Translations under genes and position numbers: made by a program
Assembly (NCBI GenBank): GCA_026416655.1
Contig: JAOAES010000237.1
Coordinates: 1-22,162, forward strand
Direction of reading: 5' to 3'
DNA: 22,162 bases
DNA from: Fimbriimonadales bacterium
GTDB taxonomy: Bacteria > Armatimonadota > Fimbriimonadia > Fimbriimonadales > GBS-DC
The notes under the pieces: model-generated
Database searches by the model: none
The model's input: the letters and a program-made list of their open reading frames with translations, nothing else
Told to the model about the DNA's origin: nothing
Shown here: positions 1 through 7,367 of the stretch, piece after piece
How the letters are laid out: the number at the start of each line of letters is the position of its first letter
How positions within the stretch are numbered: position 1 is the stretch's first letter

Positions 1-74
1 ACCAATGGTTGCGCTACGCCGAGCGCAAGCGTCAAGCCAAGGCACCCGAACAGACTCGTTATCTTCCTCATCAT
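1..74 (-). CDS. Partial secreted protein (signal peptide only)
   Basis: Only the first 24 codons are inside the window; the gene runs off the left edge. The translation starts MMRKITSLFGCLGLTLALGV and continues AQPLV. This is a basic n-region, a hydrophobic core and an Ala-containing probable signal-peptidase site, so the product is probably exported. The start is well supported: AAAGGAG lies a few bases upstream, and an extended -10 box lies about 25 nt before the ATG pair. Either of the two adjacent ATGs (74 or 71) could be used. The function cannot be told from this fragment. Confidence 0.7.
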   Translation of the reverse strand, partial: MMRKITSLFGCLGLTLALGVAQPL

Positions 75-98
75 CACAGGCTCCTTTCCCGCGCCTCT

Positions 99-107
99 AT
101 TATAGCA
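99..107 (-). promoter_or_regulatory. Extended -10 promoter of the partial secreted gene
   Basis: Read on the minus strand this is TG-C-TATAAT, a perfect extended -10 element. It lies between the radC stop codon and the Shine-Dalgarno of the gene starting at 74. No good -35 is visible, as is usual for TGnTATAAT promoters. It would separate transcription of the secreted gene from the radC operon. Confidence 0.6.
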
Positions 108-118
108 TACTTCGACGC

Positions 119-811
119 CTAAAGGTAGCCCTTTTCGCGTAAACTGGTATAGTTTCCGTCGCCCAGGATCAGGTGATCCAATAGTTCCACACCCAGCAGC
201 GTGCCTGCTTCTTTGAGGCGTTGCGTTATCGCGATGTCTTCAGGGCTGGGCGTCGGATCACCGCTGGGATGGTTATGCACGGCAATCCAGCACGCTGCGC
301 CCTCCCGAATCACTACCCGATACACCTCGCGGGGATGCACCAAGCTGCTATCCAGCGTGCCGATGGAGATGGTCTCGGTGCGCAGCACGCGATTTTTGGT
401 ATCCAGCATTACAGCGAGGAAGTGTTCGCGTCGCTCGCCGAGCAGTTGCATGTGCATTAGTTGATAGACATCTTCAGGCGAGCGAATCTGGGGGCGTTCG
501 TGGAACTGGCTCAGCGCAACGCGCCTGCCGAGTTCCATCGCGGCGGCGATTTGCGTCGCCTTCGCCAGCCCCATGCCCTTTATGCTCGCTAACTCTTGTA
601 CGCTGGCGTGCATCACGCCGCGCACGCCGCCGAACCGTTGCAGCAGATGTTGCGCCAGTTGCAGGGCGGACATCTGCGCCGTGCCTGTGCGAAGCAGAAT
701 TGCGAGCAGTTCGTACTCGCGCAGGCTGGACGCTCCCCAGTGCGCCAGCTTCTCGCGGGGACGCTCTTCAGGGGGCAGCTCGCGTATCGTTGTGTAGCGC
801 GTTAGCTCCAT
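119..811 (-). CDS. radC: RadC family JAB-domain protein
   Basis: The 230-residue product matches the usual RadC length. An N-terminal helix-hairpin-helix-like part (about residues 65-95, with LASIKGMGLAKATQI) precedes the JAB/JAMM metalloprotease-like domain. The metal ligands are visible as E129, H179, H181 and D192 in HNHPSGDPTPSPED, i.e. H-x-H-x7-S-x2-D. The family was once linked to DNA repair, but its biochemical role remains unclear. The start at 811 is chosen because its A is shared with the TGA of the upstream DUF2227 gene (TGATG), implying translational coupling. A longer reading back to 1219 would overlap that gene almost completely. It is the last gene of the dnaG-sigma cluster. 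Confidence 0.93.
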   Translation of the reverse strand: MELTRYTTIRELPPEERPREKLAHWGASSLREYELLAILLRTGTAQMSALQLAQHLLQRFGGVRGVMHASVQELASIKGMGLAKATQIAAAMELGRRVALSQFHERPQIRSPEDVYQLMHMQLLGERREHFLAVMLDTKNRVLRTETISIGTLDSSLVHPREVYRVVIREGAACWIAVHNHPSGDPTPSPEDIAITQRLKEAGTLLGVELLDHLILGDGNYTSLREKGYL

Positions 812-1320
812 CAGAACCACCGTTTGAGACGAGTGTGCGCAAAATCGAGCAGTGAATGCGCTGCACCCCCTGCCACTAAACCAATCACCAATGCCCACGC
901 CTCGCGCTGATAGGTGAAAATCCAGTCGGTAGCGTGCAGCAGCCAGCTGTGGGCATCCACCTGCAACGCCAGCCCAATCCGCGCCAGAACCCAGTTCAGC
1001 CCAAAGATTAAGAGCAGTAAAACCGCGATGAGATACGCTACACGCAGGATGGGCCCAATGCCCAAGCCGTGCGAAACCCAGCTGCGGTGCGGCACAAGCT
1101 TCTGATACGGATACCAAAGCACACGCAAAGGTCCCCAGCGGCGGTACGCGCTGGAGTCGACATCGAGGTCGCTGGAGAGCCAGACGCCAGAGAAGGTGTA
1201 GCTCGCGATGGCGAGCCACGCCAGCGGGCGCGTTTCAGGAGGCAGATACATGCCGGTCAGCGGGATCGCCCCCAGCGCCGTACCGATGGTCACCCAGTCA
1301 TGTACCTTGCCCGACGGCAT
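811..1320 (-). CDS. DUF2227 family membrane protein (putative metal-binding)
   Basis: The 169-residue product begins MPSGKVHDWVTIG. It carries the spaced acidic/His residues typical of DUF2227 proteins best known from cyanobacteria: H7-D8, D51/D53 in SSDLDVDS, H78 and H84 in PHRSWVSHG, and H155/D159 near the C-terminus. Hydrophobic stretches at about 10-25, 33-48, 92-115 and 141-158 suggest an integral membrane protein. Such proteins are usually annotated as putative metal-binding, and their function is unknown. It starts 1 nt after the sigma-factor stop and its own TGA overlaps the radC ATG, so it is surely cotranscribed. The closest AGGAGG is about 15 nt upstream, so translation probably depends on coupling. 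Confidence 0.82.
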   Translation of the reverse strand: MPSGKVHDWVTIGTALGAIPLTGMYLPPETRPLAWLAIASYTFSGVWLSSDLDVDSSAYRRWGPLRVLWYPYQKLVPHRSWVSHGLGIGPILRVAYLIAVLLLLIFGLNWVLARIGLALQVDAHSWLLHATDWIFTYQREAWALVIGLVAGGAAHSLLDFAHTRLKRWF

Positions 1321-1321
1321 C

Positions 1322-2356
1322 TCAGGCGCGCACCGCCTCCTGCATCTTCTGAATGGCGCGCGACTCCAGCTGCCGCACGCGCTCTTTGCTTAGCCCCAGG
1401 CGTCTACCGACCTCCTCTAAAGTGAGCGGTGGCTCGCCGCCCAGCCCGTAGCGCAGGCGAATCACGGTTCGCTCGCGCTCGGTCAGTCGCTCCATCAGGC
1501 TCTCCCAGTCGACCGCCTGCTCCCACTCCGATTCGGTCTCGTCGGCGATGATGTCGCCCAGCACGGAGCCGTCGCTGTCGTTGATGGGCATCTCCAGCGA
1601 GATGGGCTTGGCGACGGCGTGCATCAGTTCGCGCACCTGTTCGGGGCTGAGCTTTGCACGCTGCGCCACCTCATGCACTGTCGGCTCGCGTCCAAGTTCC
1701 TGTTGGAGCAGCGCGGCGGTCTGGCGCACCTGCTGCAGGACACGCGACATATGGTGCGGAACGCGAATCATGGACGCCTGCTCCTGCAGCGCGCGCGAGA
1801 TGGCTTGACGGATCCACCAGGTAGCGTAGGTGCTGAATCGGCTGCCACGCTTCGGATCGTACTGCGTCGCAGCACGCATTAGCCCCAGGTTGCCCTCTTG
1901 GATGAGGTCAATCATCGATAGTCCGCGCCCAGTGTAATGTTTCGCGACCGCGATGACCAGTCGCAGGTTCGCTTGCACTAATAACTCGCGCGCGCGCTCG
2001 TCCCCTTCGGCGGCGCGAATTGCCAGGTCGCGCTCGCGTTCGGGGCTAAGCAGCGGTGCGCGCGCCGCCTGCTGCGCCCACCACTGCACCGCGTCCTCCA
2101 GAACCTCCTGCTCGACCTCCTCGATAAACCGTTCCGCTTTCTCAGATACATGGTGCAACTCACGCTCCGCCGCCTCCATCTCGTTCAACACCGCCACCCC
2201 CTGCGACTCGAGATGCGCCAACACCATGTCGATAGCGTCGGGATCTAACTCTATTTCTGGCAGGGCAGCAAGCAACGCCTCGATAGTAACATAACCCGCT
2301 TGTCGCCCGCTCTCAATCAAGGTTCGCAACTCGTTGGAATCCAACCACTGCTCCAT
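1322..2356 (-). CDS. rpoD: RNA polymerase sigma factor, primary (sigma-70/SigA) type
   Basis: The 344-residue product has region 1.1-like sequence (about 6-60), region 1.2 (87-118), region 2 (120-196, with LIQEGNLGLMRAATQYD and FSTYATWWIRQAI), region 3 (200-275) and region 4 (285-340). The -35-binding helix-turn-helix is LTLEEVGRRLGLSKERVRQL. A region 1.1 and a position directly after dnaG (15-nt gap) argue for the primary sigma factor, as in the classical macromolecular-synthesis operon. Wording at conserved sites is somewhat drifted (WWAQQAARAPLLSPERE, and KERVRQLE rather than RERIRQIE), and there is no long non-conserved insert. A group 2 alternative sigma is therefore possible. GGAGG lies about 9 nt before the ATG. 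The many TATAAT boxes in this window fit a conventional sigma-70. Confidence 0.9.
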   Translation of the reverse strand: MEQWLDSNELRTLIESGRQAGYVTIEALLAALPEIELDPDAIDMVLAHLESQGVAVLNEMEAAERELHHVSEKAERFIEEVEQEVLEDAVQWWAQQAARAPLLSPERERDLAIRAAEGDERARELLVQANLRLVIAVAKHYTGRGLSMIDLIQEGNLGLMRAATQYDPKRGSRFSTYATWWIRQAISRALQEQASMIRVPHHMSRVLQQVRQTAALLQQELGREPTVHEVAQRAKLSPEQVRELMHAVAKPISLEMPINDSDGSVLGDIIADETESEWEQAVDWESLMERLTERERTVIRLRYGLGGEPPLTLEEVGRRLGLSKERVRQLESRAIQKMQEAVRA

Positions 2357-2371
2357 CGCAACGCCTCCGTG

Positions 2372-4165
2372 TTAATTCATAGATTCGACGCGGATACGCC
2401 AATATTCCTGCAACATTTCGGCGTTTTGGGAGCTGGATTCGCTCGAAGCGATTTGGGCAGCGAGTTGGCGACGCTTGCGACGCAGAGCATATTCCCTAAG
2501 CCGCTCGATGCACCCTGACGCCCATTCGTAGGTCATCGGAGGCGATTCCTGCATCAGAAGCGCAGTGAGCAAGTCTTTCAGCGGTGCATCGTCTATCTGT
2601 CCCAGGAGCACCTGAGGTTCGTAGTGGTAGGGCGGCATGGGCAGCGTGCGCAATCGCTCTGCCAGTTGAGCATGGAGCGGAACCTGCCACTCGATTTCGG
2701 GCAGGTGTTCCCACGCGACGGCGGCAGATTCAGGATGCAACACGGCGCGTAGGACCTCGCTTTCCGCTTGGAACACCGCTTTCGGTACGCTGAGTCGGGC
2801 AGGAGCTGGCGTCTCCCCAGGGGTCGACGGTGAGGCAGCGCCCGCGCGACGCGCACGCTGCTGACGCTGACGCAACTCACGCTGCAGCGCCTCTAACGCC
2901 GCGTGCGGGCTTGTCAGATATGCCGGGGTGAGCGGCGCGAGTTTTTCCAGACATGCCATCCGGTCTAACTCGCTTGGCAGGCTAACCGCCCACCGCAGCC
3001 CGCGCTCCACAATCTGCGCCTTTAGCGCAGGCTCCAGTTCCAGCGGATTGCGCTCGCCTGCCAGTTCATGAACAATCTGCTCGATTCCGAACGGTGCAAT
3101 CGGCGTCGCCGCATCCAGTGCGCGTTGTAACACGGCTGCGCCTTGACTGCGCAACAGACTGTCGGGATCTTCTCCTTGAGGGAGGCTGACCACCAGGGCA
3201 GGAACCCCCGCCTGCAGCAGCACCTCCCCTGCCTTGAGCGCGGCGCGTATGCCCGCCGAATCGGAATCGAACATCAGGTACACCCGCTCCACGAGGCGTT
3301 TCAGGCGCGCGGCGTGGTCTTCGGTGAACGCTGTGCCCAGCGTCGCCACACTGTGCGTGAAGCCGTACTGGTGGAGCATTATCAGATCCAGGTACCCCTC
3401 CACGATTATGGCTGCGCGCTGTTTCAGAATCTCGCCGCGCGCCCTGTGCCAGCCATAGAAAGTGGTGCGCTTCTCAAAAAGGGGCGTTTCGGGGCTGTTG
3501 AGATATTTTGGGTCGTCGTTGCCCATCGTGCGCGCGCCAAACGCGACCACACGCCCCGAAGCATCGTGAATGGGGAAAGTGATGCGGTTGCGAAAGCGGT
3601 CATAGTAGCCGCTGCCGTCCTCGCGCGCCTTCAGTAGCCCCGCCGTCTCGGCGTCTTGCAGGCTAAAGTTGTGTTTCTGCAAAAATTTGAGCAGATAGTC
3701 CCAGCCGTCAGGCGCGTAGCCCAGTTCGAACGCTTCAATCGTCTCAGAGGTCAAGCCGCGCTGGGCGAGGTACTGCTGTGCTGTGGGCGTGCGCTTGAGA
3801 CACTGGCGGTAGAAAAAGTTCGCCGCATAGACCAGTTTGCGCAGCCGGTCACGCTCATCAGGAGCTTCTTGAGGGAGTGTCTCCGCCCGCAGCTCAATCC
3901 CCGCGCGTTCCGCCAGACGGCGCATCGCCTCGCGGAACGATAACCCCTCGATACGCATCAGGAAGCTAAAAGCATCGCCCGACGCGCCACAGCCGAAACA
4001 GTGGAATCGGTTCAGCGCGGGGCTAACATGGAATGAGGGCGTTTTCTCGGTATGGAACGGGCAGAGTCCCTTGAAGTTTTTCCCTGCCCGTTCCAGCGGA
4101 ACATATTGGGAGACCAGCTCGACCAGATCGATTCGGTCTCGGATTTCCTCGCGCAAGTCGCGCAA
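2372..4165 (-). CDS. dnaG: DNA primase DnaG
   Basis: DnaG makes RNA primers at the replication fork. The 597-residue protein has the N-terminal CHC2 zinc finger (C35, H38, C56, C59) and the catalytic core (RFRNRITFPIHDASGRVVAFG near 190-210). The TOPRIM domain has E256 in IIVEGYLDL and the metal-binding D300-S-D302. A less conserved C-terminal helicase-binding region runs from about 460 to 597. The start is TTG at 4165, set by AAGGAGG at 4175-4181 with a 9-nt spacer. That Shine-Dalgarno overlaps the stop region of the upstream gene, so the two are probably cotranscribed. The sigma factor follows after 15 nt, but no rpsU is present on the other side. Confidence 0.95.
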   Translation of the reverse strand: MRDLREEIRDRIDLVELVSQYVPLERAGKNFKGLCPFHTEKTPSFHVSPALNRFHCFGCGASGDAFSFLMRIEGLSFREAMRRLAERAGIELRAETLPQEAPDERDRLRKLVYAANFFYRQCLKRTPTAQQYLAQRGLTSETIEAFELGYAPDGWDYLLKFLQKHNFSLQDAETAGLLKAREDGSGYYDRFRNRITFPIHDASGRVVAFGARTMGNDDPKYLNSPETPLFEKRTTFYGWHRARGEILKQRAAIIVEGYLDLIMLHQYGFTHSVATLGTAFTEDHAARLKRLVERVYLMFDSDSAGIRAALKAGEVLLQAGVPALVVSLPQGEDPDSLLRSQGAAVLQRALDAATPIAPFGIEQIVHELAGERNPLELEPALKAQIVERGLRWAVSLPSELDRMACLEKLAPLTPAYLTSPHAALEALQRELRQRQQRARRAGAASPSTPGETPAPARLSVPKAVFQAESEVLRAVLHPESAAVAWEHLPEIEWQVPLHAQLAERLRTLPMPPYHYEPQVLLGQIDDAPLKDLLTALLMQESPPMTYEWASGCIERLREYALRRKRRQLAAQIASSESSSQNAEMLQEYWRIRVESMN

Positions 4166-4179
4166 GTAGGTTCGCCTCC

Positions 4180-4995
4180 TTAGATTTGGGGTGCGGCTGC
4201 GCTACCGCCGCCACCGCCACCCCAGCGTCCGCCGCCCCGTCCGGGCGCACCGCCAGGCGCAGTGGGCGGGCTGCCGCCCATACCGGGCGCTGCGGGACCG
4301 CCGCTCCCCTGACCGCCTAAGCCTGTGAAGCCTGCCCCCATCGTCGGGATGCCTGCCGCCACAAACACGCCCGTCACGCGATTGGTGCGCGCCTCCAGCT
4401 GGAACGCCACGCCCAGCTTATTGTAGCGGATGGCGTAAATGTCGCCGTTGAACGCATGCTCATCGGGAGAGCCGTAGGCAGTGACAACCTTGCTGTAGGG
4501 GTCGCCCAATCCGATGCCCCGACTGGTGCGCACACGCGGATCAGGACGGCGTCCATACGCGCTGATTTGCACCACGCGCCCGTCCTTATTGAACTGGAAC
4601 AGGTAGGTGGAGCCGCCCTTCGCACGGTAGACATAGACAATCTCGGTCTCGATGCGGGTCTGTCCCTGCCCGCCGCCGAAGTCGCCGCCTGGAGGTCCTC
4701 CGAGTCCGGGACCGCCCGACGGTGCGCCCATACCGCCCTGCTCGCCGCCCATGCCGAAGCCGCCCGACGGTGCGCCACCCTGTTGCCCTTGCTGCCCTTG
4801 TATGTCAGTAATGGTGACCTGTGTGCTGGAAATCATGGTCGGATTACCAAACTGTTTGAGCACCTGCGTCGCGGGAGTGAAGACGCGCACGCCCAGCAGC
4901 GCCACTTCAGGGCGTGGACGCGCCTGCGCCGTCAAGCCCACCATCAGCGCCGCTGCGCCGACCACTGCAATACTGAAACGCCAGGTTTTCTCCAT
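4180..4995 (-). CDS. Secreted Gly-rich protein with BamE/SmpA-like motif
   Basis: The 271-residue product starts MEKTWRFSIAVVGAAALMVG, with a clear signal peptide probably cleaved near TAQA-RP (about residue 26). Two low-complexity Gly/Pro/Gln-rich segments (about 66-112 and 220-265) flank a folded part. The folded part holds two similar units: TPATQVLKQFGNPTMI (40-55) and GIGLGDPYSKVVTAYGSPDE (160-179), the latter continuing through YNKLGVAFQL. The pattern 'GD.Y.KV...YG.P' resembles BamE/SmpA-like envelope domains; this is a weak fold-level inference. AGGAGG at 5007-5012 lies 11 nt before the ATG at 4995. A reading from 5100 would start upstream of the likely -10 box and is rejected. Its stop lies just ahead of the dnaG ribosome-binding site. 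Confidence 0.72.
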   Translation of the reverse strand: MEKTWRFSIAVVGAAALMVGLTAQARPRPEVALLGVRVFTPATQVLKQFGNPTMISSTQVTITDIQGQQGQQGGAPSGGFGMGGEQGGMGAPSGGPGLGGPPGGDFGGGQGQTRIETEIVYVYRAKGGSTYLFQFNKDGRVVQISAYGRRPDPRVRTSRGIGLGDPYSKVVTAYGSPDEHAFNGDIYAIRYNKLGVAFQLEARTNRVTGVFVAAGIPTMGAGFTGLGGQGSGGPAAPGMGGSPPTAPGGAPGRGGGRWGGGGGGSAAAPQI

Positions 4996-5079
4996 AGTAA
5001 TCGCTGCCTCCTCAGTACGGTATACTTCATCTTCGGCGCGGGCGGGACGATTCCTGCAATATCCCGCGCGAACTACCCC

Positions 5080-5088
5080 TATATTATA
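5080..5088. promoter_or_regulatory. Symmetric divergent -10 element
   Basis: The 9-bp TATATTATA reads TATAATATA on the other strand, giving a perfect TATAAT (5083-5088) for the minus-strand gene starting at 4995. It also gives TATATT/TATTAT for the plus-strand ORF starting at 5093. No convincing -35 was found on either side. It would place two divergent transcription starts within about 20 bp, so the two directions would compete for polymerase. Confidence 0.5.
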
Positions 5089-5092
5089 GACG

Positions 5093-5233
5093 ATGGGCAA
5101 CCAGAAAAGTATCTGGGCGAAGTTGGCGCGGTTGCTGGCGCTGTTGATAGCGCTGGCGGTGATTCTCTACTGGTTCTGGTACCTGCCTGCGCAGCAGCCC
5201 GCGCCTGCCCTGCAGATCGAGTTCACGCCATGA
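5093..5233 (+). CDS. Small single-span membrane protein (46 aa), leaderless candidate
   Basis: The 46-codon ORF encodes a short basic N-terminus (MGNQKSIWAKLAR), one hydrophobic helix (about residues 13-31, LLALLIALAVILYWFWYLP) and a Pro/Ala-rich tail ending LQIEFTP. Its TGA overlaps the ATG of the GTPase gene as ATGA, the classic sign of translational coupling. There is no Shine-Dalgarno, but a -10-like TATTAT ends 5 nt before the ATG, so a leaderless mRNA is likely. I do not recognise a family. The hydrophobic-helix composition and the coupling argue that it is a real gene rather than a chance ORF, but without homologues this stays tentative. Confidence 0.5.
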   Translation: MGNQKSIWAKLARLLALLIALAVILYWFWYLPAQQPAPALQIEFTP

Positions 5234-6288
5234 AAATCGCACTGATTGGGTTCCCCCTAAGCGGACGCACCACTCTGTTCGAGGCGTTGTCGGGCGGACA
5301 TGCACGCGAAGGCGTCGCGAGCATCCCCATTCCGGACCCGCGCTTCGAAGCGCTGGCGCAGCAGGCGGGCGCGAAAAAAATCGTCCACGCCGCGTTCGAA
5401 TGGCGCGATGACCTTCCCGACTTCAACCCCGAAAAGCCCGAAACGGCGCGCCAGCCCCTCAGCCTCGCGCGCCAAAGCGATGCGCTGGTGTGTGTGCTGC
5501 GCCTGTTCGACAGCCCCTACGCGCCCTACCACGCACCTATCGACCCCGCACGCGACCTCCAGTTCTGGCTCGATGAGTTCATCCTCTCCGACCTGCAAGT
5601 CATCGAGAACCGCCTCGAACGGTTGACCAAACTGTTTCAGTCGCATAAGGAGAGCGCCGCCGACCGCGCCGAGCACGCCCTGCTGGAGCGTATGCATCGC
5701 GCGGTGAGCGCTGGCGAATCGCTGCGGACGTTCGAAATCCCTCACGATCTGGAACCGCGCCTGCGCGGATTCGGATTCCTCACACGCAAGCCGATGGTGG
5801 TGGTGGCGAATATCGGCGAGAGCCTGCTCGGCAACGAGGCAAATTCAGAGCCACTCCAGCGCCTGCAGGCTCTGTGCAACGAGCGCGATTTGCCACTGCT
5901 CAGCCTCTGCGCGACCTTCGAACGCGACCTACGTCAGCTGCCCGAAGCAGAGCAAGCGGAGTTTTTGCAGATGATGGGCGTCTCGGAGCCTGCTCTGCCC
6001 CGACTCGTGCGCGCGGTCTACGAGCAGCTCAACCTGCAGGTCTTCTACACGATTGGCGACGATTCGCGCGCATGGCTGTTGCCCCGAGGAGGCACCGCAC
6101 TGGACGCCGCCGCGACTATCCATTCCGACCTGGCGCGCGGGTTCATCCGCGCCGAAGTGTGCCACGCCGACGAAGTGTTAGCAGCAGGTGGCTGGAAAGC
6201 GGCGCAAAAAGCGAACAAAGTGCATCTGGTGGGCAAAGACTATGTAATGCGCGACGGCGAAGTGATTTACGTGCGGTTCAATGTGTAA
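5230..6288 (+). CDS. Divergent YchF-like (Obg-family) GTPase with C-terminal YchF domain
   Basis: The 352-residue product is close to the usual YchF length (about 363). The C-terminal part (about 268-352) is unmistakably YchF-like: FYTIGDDSRAWLLPRGGTA, IHSDLARGFIRAEV and VGKDYVMRDGEVIYVRFNV (DUF933/TGS-like). The G domain is degenerate. Its P-loop reads GFPLSGRTT, so R13 replaces the invariant Lys. The region where YchF has DIAGLV reads FEWRDDLP, and no G3 DxxG is visible. G4 may survive as N194-I-G-E. YchF proteins bind ribosomes and hydrolyse ATP or GTP; this copy may bind nucleotide weakly or not at all. The start at 5230 overlaps the stop of the small membrane ORF. A reading from 4456 would run antisense through the neighbouring gene and is rejected. 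Confidence 0.85.
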   Translation: MKIALIGFPLSGRTTLFEALSGGHAREGVASIPIPDPRFEALAQQAGAKKIVHAAFEWRDDLPDFNPEKPETARQPLSLARQSDALVCVLRLFDSPYAPYHAPIDPARDLQFWLDEFILSDLQVIENRLERLTKLFQSHKESAADRAEHALLERMHRAVSAGESLRTFEIPHDLEPRLRGFGFLTRKPMVVVANIGESLLGNEANSEPLQRLQALCNERDLPLLSLCATFERDLRQLPEAEQAEFLQMMGVSEPALPRLVRAVYEQLNLQVFYTIGDDSRAWLLPRGGTALDAAATIHSDLARGFIRAEVCHADEVLAAGGWKAAQKANKVHLVGKDYVMRDGEVIYVRFNV

Positions 6289-6309
6289 TGCCAATCGTCT
6301 AAGTAGACG

Positions 6310-6390
6310 CCGTCGTTCGTCGGGGGGGACACCGACGCTACACGCGACGCGGGCGTAGGGTCGGCGTCCCCCCCCCCCGACGAACGACGG
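6310..6390. repeat. Long imperfect hairpin with G7/C11 tracts
   Basis: The arms 6310-6341 and 6355-6390 pair almost completely: CCGTCGTTCGTC with GACGAACGACGG, then G7 against C11, then GAC, CCGAC and CTAC with their complements. The loop is about 13 nt. It sits between two convergent genes and may stop transcription from either side, though no T-tract follows. Its inner words (ACCGACGCTAC, GTAGGGTCGGCGTCC) recur in the hairpin at 17466-17524, so it is a repeat family and not only a local terminator. The C11 homopolymer is prone to sequencing error. Confidence 0.75.
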
Positions 6391-6416
6391 GCGGGGACGC
6401 CAAGACGCCCCCGCCC
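6389..6416. repeat. Second GC hairpin between convergent genes
   Basis: GGGCGGGG (6389-6396) pairs with CCCCGCCC (6409-6416), with an inner CG/CG extension and one A-C mismatch, directly after the large hairpin. It contains GGGGACGCCAAG, nearly the complement of the CTTGGGCGTCCCC unit at 19861-19873. It is a possible terminator without a U-tract. Confidence 0.6.
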
Positions 6417-6438
6417 GCCTACCATTCGTCATCCACGC

Positions 6439-7347
6439 TTAGCGCGGTTTGTCGTCGTCCACTGTGAAGCGGAACATCACACAGGTCGTGCCGCAGATGT
6501 TCGGGTTCGTCTCCGCCAGATAGTTCAGCGAGACGGCTTTCGCGTGCCCATCCATCCACACGACGTTGGAGAGCTTCATGTGGCGCCCGAGAATCGCGCC
6601 GTTGTTGCGGCGGTTCAGCAGCGCGGGGAACGGGAAGGTCTCCACCGCACGGGTGGGCTGGTCATCGCGCACCAGGTCAGCACGATAGAAGTCCGCGCTC
6701 TGCCCCATGTTCTGCACTTCGGCGATGAGTACCGTGTCGGCAGGCTCCGCCGCCATCGCCAGCGGCTTGTTGTTAGGCGGCGTGCAGGTGGAGAAGTTGT
6801 TGTTGCGGAAGGTCACGCCGTTGCCGCAGCCCGCGTAGTACATATTGTTAATCGCGTAGCTCCCGAAGCGGCGCCCCACGTTGGTTTGCCCGTTCGGGTC
6901 GCCGCAATCCGCCTCGCGGCGCACGTTGCTGCCGTCAGGCGAATAGGGCTGGTACACATAGCGCTTGTTCTCAGCGAGCGTGTGCGTCGCGCCGCTGGGC
7001 AGCGTGCCGCGAATCGGCGCAAACGGGTCGCTTGGACAGTTGTGGATGTCGGTGTTCTTCGTATATGGCTGCAACACATCCATCCAGCGAGGCGTGGAGC
7101 AGTTCACGAAGTGGTCACCCTCCAGCACGCGGGGCGGATCGGCAAACGCGTTGCGCGGCACATACTCATCGTAGTCTTGGATGTACATCTGTACACCCAG
7201 CCCGATTTGCTTCACGTTCGACAGACAACCTGTCTGGCGCGCCTTCTCTCGCGCCTGAGCAAACACAGGGAAGAGAATCGCCGCCAGAATCGCGATAATC
7301 GCGATGACGACCAGCAGCTCAATCAGTGTAAAGCCTCGATAACGCAT
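6439..7347 (-). CDS. Prepilin-like protein, N-methylation motif and H-X9-DG box
   Basis: The 302-residue product has a type IV/type II-secretion prepilin leader: RYRG cleaved before F, giving FTLIELLVV with E at mature position 5. A hydrophobic helix follows, then ILFPVFAQAREKARQT. The C-terminal H-X9-DG motif is present (H in GRHMKLS, then WMDGH). These features define the DUF1559/H-X9-DG pseudopilin-like families that are expanded in Planctomycetes and Armatimonadota. A prepilin peptidase would cleave it, and the mature protein would sit at the cell surface or in a pseudopilus; the substrate is unknown. Several Cys residues suggest disulfides. The start is supported by AGGAGGT at 7353-7359 and TATAAT at 7368-7373. 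It is monocistronic and convergent with the YchF-like gene. Confidence 0.9.
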   Translation of the reverse strand: MRYRGFTLIELLVVIAIIAILAAILFPVFAQAREKARQTGCLSNVKQIGLGVQMYIQDYDEYVPRNAFADPPRVLEGDHFVNCSTPRWMDVLQPYTKNTDIHNCPSDPFAPIRGTLPSGATHTLAENKRYVYQPYSPDGSNVRREADCGDPNGQTNVGRRFGSYAINNMYYAGCGNGVTFRNNNFSTCTPPNNKPLAMAAEPADTVLIAEVQNMGQSADFYRADLVRDDQPTRAVETFPFPALLNRRNNGAILGRHMKLSNVVWMDGHAKAVSLNYLAETNPNICGTTCVMFRFTVDDDKPR

Positions 7348-7367
7348 GGCTTACCTCCTCGCCGAAA

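Noticed and set aside
812..1219. N-terminal extension of RadC to 366 residues
   Set aside because: It overlaps the well-supported DUF2227 gene in another frame, and RadC homologues begin near MELTRYTTIRELP. The TGATG overlap at 811 marks the start.
4456..5229. Long plus-strand extension of the YchF-like ORF
   Set aside because: It runs antisense through the Gly-rich secreted gene, and YchF proteins begin at MKIALIGFP, which is at 5230.
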